NCBI RefSeq assembly: GCF_036898095.1
Contig: NC_090728.1
Span: 84,402,219 to 84,466,218, forward strand
DNA: 64,000 bases
From: Palaemon carinicauda
Lineage: Eukaryota; Arthropoda; Malacostraca; Decapoda; Palaemonidae
Direction: 5' to 3'
The notes below the pieces were generated by a model. The model was not told the DNA's origin and ran no database searches. It saw only the letters and a list, made by a program, of their open reading frames with translations. Made by a program: the position numbers and the translations under genes. Position 1 is the stretch's first letter. Each line of letters starts with the position of its first letter. This document shows, in pieces, positions 1 to 9,411 of this stretch.

Positions 1-204
1 GAAAATAACTAAATAGGCCAAAATACAAGTAGCTGGTGAGTCGGTGACAATTAACCCCATTTTATTTTTACATAGAAAACAATTCCTATAATAATAAAAA
101 TCGTCTAGGCCTAATTGTATCATAATTTTTGTGATTCGTGAATGTTGGCAGTGATAGTGTAGGCCTATATGTGCATATATTTATTATACTGTATACATGT
201 TATA

Positions 205-340
205 CACACACACACACACACACCCACACACACACACACACACACACCCACACACACACACATATATATATATATGTGGGTGTGGGTGTGTGTGTGTGTG
301 TGTGTATGTGTGTGTGTGACAGTGTGTGTGTGTGCGTGCT
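205..340. repeat. (CA)n then (TG)n dinucleotide repeats
   Basis: An interrupted (CA)n tract is followed by a short (TA)n stretch and then an interrupted (TG)n tract. The two halves are reverse complements, so the region can fold into a long imperfect hairpin. Open frames across it are simple-sequence artefacts. Confidence 0.95.
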
Positions 341-514
341 GTCATCATCTTCTATTCTTCCAGTCGGTAGTCGGCAAAACCGCAAATTTTATCACATTTT
401 TCTGTGGTGACAGGTGTGTTGTGTTAATTGTGAATTACGTGTGATTATTTGATTTAATTTATTTTTTTTTCAGAACTTACTATCACAAATAATTTTATTG
501 TACTATAGACAATC

Positions 515-2860
515 ATGGATAAATTTGTAATTAAAAAACGCAGTGAATGTGATACACCATTGACAGTAAACCTTGAATCTGATAAACCTGCTAAGAAGTC
601 AGAGGGAGACTGTGATCGTGAAAGTATTGGCAATCCTGCAAGATCAAGTTCACATGATCATCCAACAAAGAAACAGAAAAAGGAAGATTCTGCACCAGCT
701 GACATTTCTCAATCTGCTTCTGAGAATCCTATTCAGGTACGATTAAAAGAGTATCCAAGGCATAGTGAAGGAAAGTCTCATGCTCGGTCTTTTGTGGGGG
801 CTTGGTTCGACAAATATGAATGGGCTGAATTTTCTAAAGAACGAGATGCAATGTTCTGTTTTGCATGCAGGCACTTTGCTCCACCAACATATGGCAATGC
901 AGATGAAGCATTCATAAAGAGTGGCTTTAGACGATGGAAGAAAGCACATGGAAAAGATGGTGCCATCGAAAAGCACATTTCCTCTCAGTGCCACAAAACT
1001 TCTTGTATTGCATGGGCGGACTATCAACGAAATAAAGCTGATAAAACATCAATTGCTCAGTGTATAAGTGAGGCATACCAGAAGAAAGTTCTTGAAAATC
1101 GTCATTACATAAAGACATTAGGTGAAATAATCCTGTTGACTGTAACACAAGACATTTCGCAGAGAGGACATAGAGAAGGTGATGATGAACTGAATCCAGG
1201 AAATGTTCGTAAGATTCTCAGATTCACTGCTAAACGTGATCCTATTATAGCTGATAGAGTAGAAAGTGGTCCAAAAAATGAAAAATACACTTGTTCTGCA
1301 ATACAGAATGAGATGATTGACACACTTGCATGTATGGTGAAGGAAGAAATTGCAGAAAAAGTTAGGTCATGTCATTACTTTTCTGTTCAAGCTGATGAAG
1401 CCAAGGATGTTAGTAAGGCAGAGCAGTTGGCATTAGTTATTAGATTTTATGATGAAATAGCAAATTGTATTCAGGAGTGCTTCATTTCTTTCACTCAGAT
1501 GGACTTGTTGGATGCTGCCTCTATCACAGATATTATTTTGAAGAGTTTGGATAAACTGGGGTTGGATTACAAATCTTCTCTTGTAGGATTAGGATTTGAT
1601 GGGGCATCAGTGATGAGTGGAGGGATTAGTGGTGTTCAGAAACGAATTCGTGATAAAGCTCCTTTTGCATATTATATACACTGCTATGGACACAGGCTCA
1701 ATTTAGTGTTGATAAATGTTGCAAAGTATGTACCCGAAGCTGCTGAATTCTTTAGTTTGCTTGAAGAACTCTATATCTTTGCTAGTAACTCGGTAGTTCA
1801 TGAGAAATTCATTTTGATACAGCGTGAAATGTTGCCTAAAGAACAAGTACAAGAACTGCAGCATCTCAGTGACACAAGGTGGTGGTGTCGGGCCACTTCG
1901 TGTGAAAATGCTCTACTCCGTCTGCAATGCATAATGAGACTTTTGAAGGAAATTTCTGAAGATGACATTGGTGCCCGAGCTGTATCCGCTCGCGGTTTGC
2001 TTGCCCAGATTGATGCAGAGTTTGTTTACTTATTGCAATTTTTCACAGATATTCTTGGAAAAGTTAATAAAGTGTCTACACAGCTACAGGATAAACAAGC
2101 AGACCTAGGAAAAGCAGCAAATCTAATTTCGTCACTCCATGAACATTTAGTTAATGTACGCAACTCTGACTTGAATGACCATTACTCTGAGAAGGTTAAT
2201 GAACTCTGCAGGAAATGCTGCATTACACCAACAACAACAAGAAAACGGGTAAAGAAACCTCGTAAGCTTGATGGATTTATCGTGTTTGAAACAAGTGGTC
2301 AAGGATCTTCTGTTCCATGTCATGTGCAACACATCAGGATTTTCTATGAAGTCCTAGACTGCTTAATTAGTGAATTAGACCGTCGTTTCTCCAAAGAGTC
2401 AAATGCAATTTTCTGTGGTATTTCAGCTCTCTGTCCTGGAGGACAGACATTCTTGTTAGAAGAAGACTTGAAGGCATATGCAATGGCATACTCGGTCAGT
2501 CAAAATGATTTACAATATGAGATCCCTCTGGTGAAGAAATTACTCACGAAAGAGCCAATACAGCCTACATCCATTACACAATTCCTGTCATTCCTTAGTC
2601 CATATAAGGCTGCATTTGACTGTTTGTACAAACTATTGTTAATATCTGTCACTCTTCCTGTTACCAGTGCTTCTTGTGAGAGAAGTTTTTCGAAAATGAA
2701 ATTAGTGAAAACATTTCTCAGAAATTCCATGACCAGTGCTAGATTGAGTAATATCGCATTACTGTCCATTGAAAGTGCACGTGCCGAGGGAATTGATTTA
2801 GACTGTTTTGTTGATGAATTTGATAGCCGGCATGATAATCGTAGAATTAAGCTGCACTAA
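515..2860 (+). CDS. ZMYM1-like hAT transposase (TTF zinc finger, DUF4371-type)
   Basis: Intact 781-codon ORF starting at ATG 515 (MDKFVIKKR). The N-terminus is basic and low in complexity to about residue 75. A TTF-type zinc finger follows, with CFAC at 115-118 and GFRRWKKAHGKDGAIEKH near 137-154. The central RNase H-like transposase fold has acidic candidates in QADEAKD (about 291) and GFDGASVMSG (about 362), and a DTRWW motif near 452. The C-terminus has the hAT dimerisation signature with SCERSFSKMK near 720. In this family such proteins are hAT transposases or domesticated relatives, cutting and joining DNA at terminal repeats in the nucleus. The lack of stops or frameshifts over 2.3 kb suggests a recent insertion or selection. 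A host-domesticated copy is the alternative, but the linked terminal repeat favours a transposon. Confidence 0.88.
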   Translation: MDKFVIKKRSECDTPLTVNLESDKPAKKSEGDCDRESIGNPARSSSHDHPTKKQKKEDSAPADISQSASENPIQVRLKEYPRHSEGKSHARSFVGAWFDKYEWAEFSKERDAMFCFACRHFAPPTYGNADEAFIKSGFRRWKKAHGKDGAIEKHISSQCHKTSCIAWADYQRNKADKTSIAQCISEAYQKKVLENRHYIKTLGEIILLTVTQDISQRGHREGDDELNPGNVRKILRFTAKRDPIIADRVESGPKNEKYTCSAIQNEMIDTLACMVKEEIAEKVRSCHYFSVQADEAKDVSKAEQLALVIRFYDEIANCIQECFISFTQMDLLDAASITDIILKSLDKLGLDYKSSLVGLGFDGASVMSGGISGVQKRIRDKAPFAYYIHCYGHRLNLVLINVAKYVPEAAEFFSLLEELYIFASNSVVHEKFILIQREMLPKEQVQELQHLSDTRWWCRATSCENALLRLQCIMRLLKEISEDDIGARAVSARGLLAQIDAEFVYLLQFFTDILGKVNKVSTQLQDKQADLGKAANLISSLHEHLVNVRNSDLNDHYSEKVNELCRKCCITPTTTRKRVKKPRKLDGFIVFETSGQGSSVPCHVQHIRIFYEVLDCLISELDRRFSKESNAIFCGISALCPGGQTFLLEEDLKAYAMAYSVSQNDLQYEIPLVKKLLTKEPIQPTSITQFLSFLSPYKAAFDCLYKLLLISVTLPVTSASCERSFSKMKLVKTFLRNSMTSARLSNIALLSIESARAEGIDLDCFVDEFDSRHDNRRIKLH

Positions 2861-3273
2861 ATATACGTACTATAATCTACTTCACCTCAGGAAAGGGAAA
2901 CTCGCCCTGTTGGCAACACTGCATTACTTCATGCATGCTTGCATGGGGTTTTAATATCAACATAATATTTACATTACATTCATAACTCATGATTCATTTT
3001 TGTTTTGAAGATATTTTTGCCATATTTTTGCGATTTTGTTAAAAATATATTGCAAGAAATACATATATATTTTTTTTTAAGTAATACGAATAACCTCCAT
3101 TATCATAATGTTTGTGTAGGCATACATGTATATGTTTTACAAATGCAAGTTATGAAAGTAATGAGGTGTTATTATTGTCATTTGTTATTTCATTAATGAC
3201 ATAATATTGTCTTCAGAGTGCCACCTAGCCACCAACAATAAATGCCCCCCAAAAATTTATATTGGCCCTGAAG

Positions 3274-3310
3274 TGGCCCCCCCACTTTCAGAGTCCTAGA
3301 ATCGCCACTG
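3274..3310 (-). repeat. hAT 3' terminal inverted repeat
   Basis: The segment ends in TCCTAGAATCGCCACTG. Read inward on the minus strand it starts CAGTGGCGATTCTAGGA and runs into a G-rich stretch. The outermost bases match the hAT CAGNG consensus. Confidence 0.7.
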
Positions 3311-3700
3311 CTCCTTTCCTCTACTACTAATTGTCCTCTCCTCTCCCAGTCTCCCTTACTCACTGGGACTTCTTTCTATACCACTATTCTCTACTGCTAA
3401 AGCCTTTCCTTACGGCTCTGAATCGGATCGATTTTGGGTGCTCGTAGGAAGAGCTACACACCCGTGCGCAGAAGAGTCACTCTTTGATTCTCCTCATATA
3501 TATACTTTAACTCAATGCTCCGGGGGTAGAACAGAAGATCTCTTTGAGTGTCCTTATATAATTACTTTGACACATCGCTCTAGGTGCAGAGCAATAAAAC
3601 ACTACACATCCTTATTAACTGATGTGACTTGGGAGAAACTTCCGGGCCCAATCTATAGCAAGCGAGTGATAATAAAAACAAGAATTATTTCAAAATATTA
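3311..3700 (+). repeat. Relic related to the 3' part of ORF1-only elements
   Basis: The CTCTCCCAGTCTCCCTTACT / CACTGGGACTT region (about 3345-3372) closely resembles sequence at 43090-43125 and the reverse complements near 24840 and 30530. All of those lie 3' of gag-like ORFs. The rest of the stretch has no recognisable coding content. Confidence 0.45.
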
Positions 3701-4283
3701 GAGCAAAAACATTAATTTTGATAACTAGGATTGTTTACATCTTTGGCAAGAGATGATATGTTTACATATTCATTAATGACGAAAATGTAAAGTTGTAAGC
3801 ATTGTTAAAACTCACCTATTGTTCAATTTTTATACTTTCTTAAACAGAAATACAGCTAAACGAGCTGGGTGGAGAACGAGCTAAATGGCTTGAGGCATGT
3901 ACACTGTAAGGGATTTGAAATCTTTGCTCCATAAAAATCCTTAATTACAAATATGGTTTATTATTCAACAGGTATTGCAGTTATCTCTGCCGCGTGTAGG
4001 TGAAATTGTGAAGTGTGATCTCGCGTAAAAAGAGGGCTGACTGTGCATAATATACACATGATAACCAAATGGAAAAACTATACTGTTGGTGCAAGTGGCG
4101 TGAAAATGAAGTATAATTACAAATTCTATAGCTTTGATTTTACAAGCAGCGATGGCTACAATTTCTCTTCTACTAAACCCGGTGATTCAGTGTAGACTTG
4201 TTGGTTCAGTACGAGACACCACACCACTCCGCAACTTGGACCACTGCTGGCACTGAACTATGAACAAATTTCTATTCAAAAAG
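3701..4283. other. No recognisable feature
   Basis: AT-rich sequence without long open frames, clear repeats or recognisable motifs. Confidence 0.5.
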
Positions 4284-4450
4284 GGATTTTGACTTAGGAA
4301 AAATCTATCTTAGGGTGAGATGGCGGCCACGTGGTCCTGATGGAAGTTCCCTCCGGCAGCTTCCTACTCTATAATATTTCTGCGATTGATATTATAAGAG
4401 AATTACCGTCAGGTATCACGGGGTTCTAACCCCTGGAACGACTAGCCGAA
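4284..4450 (+). repeat. Diverged DIRS-like terminal fragment
   Basis: GGATTTTGACTTAGG, AAAAATCTATCTTAGGGTGA and GGTCCTGATGGAAGTTCC follow the same order as the reverse complement of the right end of the 6980-15795 element. The later stretch to TCTAACCCCTGGAACGA also follows the inner terminal repeat. It is a solo terminal-repeat relic of a related element, with no coding region attached. Confidence 0.65.
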
Positions 4451-5456
4451 GATATTGTCTAATCAGGGTACTAATAAAAGCATTTACACAAATAGCCTTC
4501 AGTTATGACAAAACAATTCCATGCAAAATGCTATTGAAGTTAATAATAGCACACCGCTGGCGATCAAAAAGTCGTCTAGGCCTGCAGAGAATTCTAGGCA
4601 AAAAATAAAACTAAGGTAGGCCTAACTTTATAGGCTTTCTAAAAATCCTAAACTATTCTGGCAAGTACAGTAGACTATTGGAAGCTAGACTGGAAGGTAT
4701 TTGTTCGTGGATTTGATCATGTCATGTGTTAGATGAAATTTAGTACATTCATCTGCTTTTCTTATGTTGCAAGATTATGGTACGTTCATCCGAAAACAAT
4801 CTCCTGTCGTTGACTTCGGCCGGTGTTAATAAATACTTTACAATATCTTTTCATGAACATTAATTATTGACAAAACATCTGAGGGAGAAATTTAGGTTCG
4901 TAAATAAGGTTTGGTTAAAGTAATGTCTTTGTGGTATAAACAATACTAATTAAATTTCTTTGTGGTATAAACAATGCAAATATATTGTCTTTGCAGTATG
5001 AATAGTACAATTTAATTCGACGCAAATTATAAAAACTTTGTAGTAGAGGTGACTACTACCACGAATCATTGCAGCAATTTACAGGGAATATTATTATGAT
5101 GAATTATTATAATATATATAATTAGGAGCAGGAATTAACCTGTACTCCACAAAAAGATAGAAGTTAAACATAGTAAGATGTTCTGTCGTTAATGTGACAA
5201 TGGATTGAGAAGATCTTATTAATTTTATGTATTAAATTACATGAGAAAGAAACAGGAATGCAATATATTTTGTATTTTTCATTAAATTTGATTTTAAATG
5301 CATATAATAGTTAGTATTTTTTTTTATGTATTTTTCTTTCAATTTCAATATACATATATAATCGGCTTTTTTCACTTAAAAGGTTGATGTGCATTCAGGG
5401 AAAATCTTCGCACCAAAAAAAAAATGTTGTGGATGCTAAAGAACCCAGAATTAAAA
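4451..5456. other. AT-rich stretch with short imperfect repeats
   Basis: No gene is visible. Near 4920-5000 a short motif (TTTGTGGTATAAACAAT and variants) occurs about three times at intervals of roughly 30-35 bp. Confidence 0.5.

Positions 5457-5509
<53 letters not shown>
5457..5509. repeat. (CT)n microsatellite
   Basis: Uninterrupted CT dinucleotide run of about 50 bp. Confidence 0.95.
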
Positions 5510-5512
<3 letters not shown>

Positions 5513-5730
5513 TAAGGCTGAAGCCTGGAGGTCAATCAAGAGCATGAGCCCATGCAACTTTATCACTGTCCGTAAGGTTCGAAGGTTACTCATGAATGAC
5601 AGAGGGAAGAGACCGTATGATACCTTAGCTGAAGGACAACGCCCTTGAGATTAACCATATATGCATAAGCCCCTCTCCACCCATAGTAGCACAAGGCTGA
5701 ACAATCTAACAAGCAAGCATAGAAGAGTCT

Positions 5731-5775
5731 TACAAGCAAGAGCCCGTGCCTTGCATAAGGCAAGGCAATCTCAGC
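5731..5775 (+). repeat. Stem-loop 3' end of a LINE-like element, joined to a new 5' end
   Basis: CAAGAGCCCGTG, the hairpin TGCCTTGCATAAGGCA and AGGCAATCT match the terminal motif seen repeatedly in this window. The sequence continues directly into CAGCTCAGTTCCCAGACT. That string also begins the 5' leader of the gag-like elements near 32520 and 54480 (minus strand). This looks like one element's end joined to another's start. Confidence 0.6.
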
Positions 5776-5832
5776 TCAGTTCCCAGACTCTCTGCCAGTG
5801 CAAGTACCTGCTTACCAGGTGTAACGGACTGG

Positions 5833-6080
5833 TTTCCCCCCCCCCCCCCCGTCCGAAATTCCCCCCGGGGGAATTCTTCTTCTTGGGGTATTAAAGCCAA
5901 CACTTGTTGTTGGCACGGGCCTTTCCCTTGGTTGGCCCGTAGGAAAACCCCGGGGGAAATATGGCCCAGGATATATATCCCCCGGGGGAACTTTGTCCCA
6001 GGATAATATCCCCCCCTCTGGGCCAAGATTCCCCCTTTGCTTGGTGGGAGGTAACCATTACTTTTTTTTTTTTTTTTTGC
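5833..6080. repeat. Cluster of CCCCGGGG palindromes and homopolymers
   Basis: Contains a C homopolymer, several TTCCCCCCGGGGGAA-type palindromes (near 5860, 5950, 5980) and a T homopolymer near 6061. Related palindromes occur at 15990-16140. Open frames here are low-complexity artefacts. Confidence 0.7.
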
Positions 6081-6455
6081 CATGGAAATCAATTTCAATG
6101 GGATTTCATAGAAAAGCTGCACAAATTGCAAGACAATGAAGGGTTACATTTAGGCAATAAATTGAGGTCACAACATATTGCGTGGATAAAAAGAACAATG
6201 AATTTTAAGCGTGCTGCTCAGTTTCTTAAGTGAATCCGTATCAAACCCAATGCAATATTGCTTAGAAAACAAACTTGCTGATTTCGAAGGATGTGAGGGA
6301 ACAATCAAATTCTTTAGTATATATATCCTCAATTCAAGAAATTTGTGTAGACGTAACTATAAACCTCAAAAAAAAAAAATAAAATAAAAAAAAAAAATGC
6401 CGGTTTGTTTATAGAATTTATGATGAAGGCTGATATTGGGATAGTCCAAGGGGTT
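6081..6455. other. No recognisable gene; A-rich tract
   Basis: Ordinary AT-rich sequence with an A-rich run near 6369-6398. I see no gene or structured repeat. Confidence 0.5.
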
Positions 6456-6558
6456 GTGACCTGGGAATGGGGTCCGGGGGCTTGCCCCCGGCTAGGGTCT
6501 GTGACCTGGGAAGGGGGTCCGGGGGCTTGCCCCCGGCTAGGGGTTGTGACCTGGGAAC
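6456..6558 (+). repeat. 45-bp tandem repeat with GC hairpin
   Basis: Two full units (6456-6500, 6501-6545) and a partial third, each beginning GTGACCTGGGAA. Each full unit carries the hairpin CCGGGGGCTTGCCCCCGG. Confidence 0.9.
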
Positions 6559-6903
6559 TACTAGGTCAGGTTAGGTGGGTTTGTTAGGTTCTGTACCATT
6601 TTACAAATCTCAAATGTGTTAAATTATCATGTTTGGCCTATGTTCAGCCATTTACATGATCCATATGTTTTACCAACTGGTTACCTTGTTCTTATTTAGC
6701 ATTTCTGACCATTATTATTGCTGTAAATCAATCGTTTATGTCATTTCCCCACCCTAAAACCCCAGGTTTCCCACTCGGTTCCCCCATAATCTCTGGTAAC
6801 ACAACTGAATTGGTATCATCTCCTTTCTCTTCCATAGTGCTTCTTAGCATCAAGTGTACTTTTTATTTCGTGCTGGACAGTACGAAAGAAGAGTAAGGTT
6901 TTC

Positions 6904-6904
<1 letters not shown>

Positions 6905-6979
<75 letters not shown>
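6905..6979. repeat. (AT)n microsatellite, left flank of the DIRS element
   Basis: A run of AT dinucleotides of about 75 bp ends exactly where the DIRS-like element begins. A second run resumes after the element's right end at 15796, so the element probably inserted into one longer (AT)n tract. Confidence 0.95.
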
Positions 6980-6983
<4 letters not shown>

Positions 6984-7350
6984 TGGGCTCAAGCCATGGC
7001 GTCCTGATGGAAGGTTCCTTTTTGGTAGCTTCCTTGGGTAAATAACTACTAAGATATTCCCAGAGAATTTAACCACAGGTTATCACAGAATTCTAACTTC
7101 TGGAGCGAGTATCCTAAAGGTTTCCCTTTTAAGACATCGTATATCAACAGGGGACGCATGTATTAACGCGCCACATAGCTATCTACACCCCGAACAGAGT
7201 TAAGGCTTCGGTGTGTAAAGGCAGAGAATAGCTGGGAGCCGTTCCATAGCTAATCTCATCCGTGGCTACTTTTGGTACTCGAGACGTAAACAAACGGGCG
7301 CCATTGCTTGAATGACGTCACGTTCGTCTTCATCCTAAAGCTAGTAGCTT
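6980..7350 (+). repeat. DIRS left inverted terminal repeat
   Basis: Starts TTTTTGGGCTCAAGCC and matches the reverse complement of about 15400-15755 nearly base for base, up to GACGTCACGTTCGTCTTCAT near 7314-7334. Its outermost 22 bases differ from the right end, as expected for non-identical DIRS repeats. Confidence 0.92.
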
Positions 7351-9411
7351 GCCTTACTTAGACGGATTTTCCCTGTGCTATCTTTATCGCCTTGCATCCT
7401 TATTATGTCGCTACCTTCGGCCTCGCCTTCTTCTGGAAAGTTGAGTACAAGGTTCCAGTATTGTTTAGTTAAGCTCTGACCGTAAAGTAAATATTACTTT
7501 TCGAGATATTTGTTGTTTTGTGGCAGAGCTGTGCCTCTACCGGACCCGCCATTTTATGGCGTCGTTGTTGTTCTGCATGCCTTATTTAGTTAGCCACAAC
7601 AACGCTTCCGGCCTCAATTACTAATCGATAACATTAGTTTATTTAGTCTTCATAGCTAGGAACTTTTATATCGTGTTTTGACGCTTTTTTACCGGTCATC
7701 GATTGACCCTATACCAGTTGGCTACTATAGCCCCCAGGCCAGTGCGCCTATATATCAGTGTTCATGCATGATTTATCAGTGATCCTAGGCTTACTTATGA
7801 AGATAGTGGCATTATTTTACAATACTATTGACTCTGATGCAAGTGTTTTCGCCTTCAGGGACCATATAGGGGATGGGTTAGTTAGTGTACCTTCCTAACC
7901 TAACCTACATGTAGGACCCCTATATGCTCCCTTCATCCCCCTGGCCCTTGATTCCCTCTGCGTAGCCTTGCTCCCCTTACCACGTAAAGGGATCAAGCTC
8001 TTACCAGAGTATTTTATCGCCTCTCAGTCCTCCCTAAGGGAATGAACCCCCCTTAGGGTTGCGCCTGAGAGTGAGGAACGGCTAATCTTTCCTCTATGGC
8101 TAGGACTAGTCTACGACTGTCCTGCGATAGCGATATGTCTTCTATCCTTCCTAGTTCAGGACGCTCAGCCCTGCTCTAGGTTAGGTTTTGGAAGGGTAAT
8201 TCTGTCCCTTGCTGAAACTGTACCCATGCACCGTTTCAGTCAGACTGCCTTACCTTAGGTTAGGGAGTGTCCTCCCTTCCTTAGTAGCCGCTCTGGTACA
8301 GAACCCCTTTCATGGAAGACTCTTCACTTCTCCCCTCCCCACCTATCTCTTGTATAGCCTAGCCTATACTTAGGTTAGTCTATACCCATCTGTCCCCTGT
8401 CCTACAACTCCTCCTTAGGGTGGAGTGATAGGGCAACCTGGAGCTTCTGCGTACAGTCCGCTCTGGTACATATACCCTTCATAGTGTCCTATGGGGTTAG
8501 CCACTGGATGTGTTCTGTATACAGGGGTCTCCCCCTCTTTGGGTGTTCCCTAGCCCTCCCTTGGGATACCCTAGCTCCCGGTCCTCTGCGGCCCCTGCTT
8601 CTGGGTGATAGAGCCAGCCTCTATCATGGGTACACCCTCTCAGGGGGGGATGTCTGGGAGTCCATGACTGGACTCCTTACATCCCTCCCCCTGTCTCTTT
8701 CACTATCCGGGTGCCGGTCCCTTGCCGCCTCCACTGTCGGTGATACCCACCTCCTACCTTGGTGACTCCCTCCATACCCCCATGGCCGCCAGTCCTCCGT
8801 GTGCCGGGGGACTGCCGCCTGCCGCCGGCTTCCAGCCGATGGCTCTTCACCTCCCTCATAGCTTGGCCGTCCGCCCGCCGGCCGGCCACCAGAGTGCCGG
8901 CATCCAATGCCGGCAACCCGGTTCTGCCATAACTATCCTTGATCCTGTCACCACTCTGGCATCCTCCGGCTGCCGGAGCCGCTGCTCCCTCTGCCGGGGC
9001 GCCGCCGCTGTGCCGGCGGCCGCCACTGTGCCGGCGGCCGCCACCCTGGTATTACTTTTGACTTATACTGTCTGTACTAATGCCAGAAACTCTGCTGGAG
9101 CGGCCTCCGGCGTGCCGGAGGTCTGCCGGACCCCCCGGAGGCGTCAAGACGACTTGCACCCCCTTCTACTAGCTATCACCTCATACTGATAGCCCTACAC
9201 TGCAACCAGATGGCCTGTTTACGTTAGTGGATCAGTACCTTGATACTGTTCTATTAGTAATCATGCTGTCCTTTTGCATTCTTCAGATTTCCAGCATGCT
9301 GCGTGTATCTTAGCGCGGCTGGTTGCCGGAAGCAGTTACCCTTGGGGATCCTTTAGCCCCCTAATTTGGGACTGAGTGGCCTCAGTCCCAAACTTATCCT
9401 TGGTAATTTCC
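7351..9411 (+). other. DIRS 5' leader region
   Basis: About 2 kb between the left repeat and the first credible gag codon. It contains CTAACCTAACC-type motifs (near 7895) and, from about 8690 to 9130, a strongly GC-rich patch dominated by GCCGG/CCGGC, including a doubled GTGCCGGCGGCCGCCAC unit at 9010-9046. Open frames such as 8722-9189 are compositional and have no recognisable domain. It is probably untranslated leader, although an unrecognised exon cannot be excluded. Confidence 0.55.

Larger units (their letters stand above)
1..3310 (+). mobile_element. hAT DNA transposon, right portion (left end outside window)
   Basis: This region carries an intact hAT-type transposase ORF and ends at 3310 in a sequence whose reverse complement starts CAGTGGCGATTCTAGGACT. 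That is the CAGNG form expected of hAT terminal inverted repeats. No matching left terminus occurs in bases 1-514, so the left end is probably upstream of the window and position 1 is not a true boundary. The 8 bases after 3310 (CTCCTTTC) would be the right copy of the target duplication. A pyrimidine tract ending in CAG at 461-473 could be a 3' splice site for a 5' leader intron. The DNA after 3310 resembles the 3' untranslated part of the ORF1-only elements elsewhere in the window, so the hAT seems to have landed in an older repeat. Confidence 0.75.

Noticed and set aside
138..444. Open frames over the (CA)n/(TG)n tract
   Set aside because: They encode Thr-His and Val-Cys repeats from the microsatellite and have no domain.
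5661..6233. Overlapping frames on both strands
   Set aside because: Generated by C-rich, CCCGGG and T-run sequence; no shared domain.
6456..6558. CRISPR-like spaced repeats
   Set aside because: A contiguous 45-bp tandem repeat with no unique spacers, in a eukaryotic genome.
8484..9189. Two open frames in the DIRS leader
   Set aside because: Composition-driven (GCCGG-rich), no ATG context or domain, and upstream of a better gag start.
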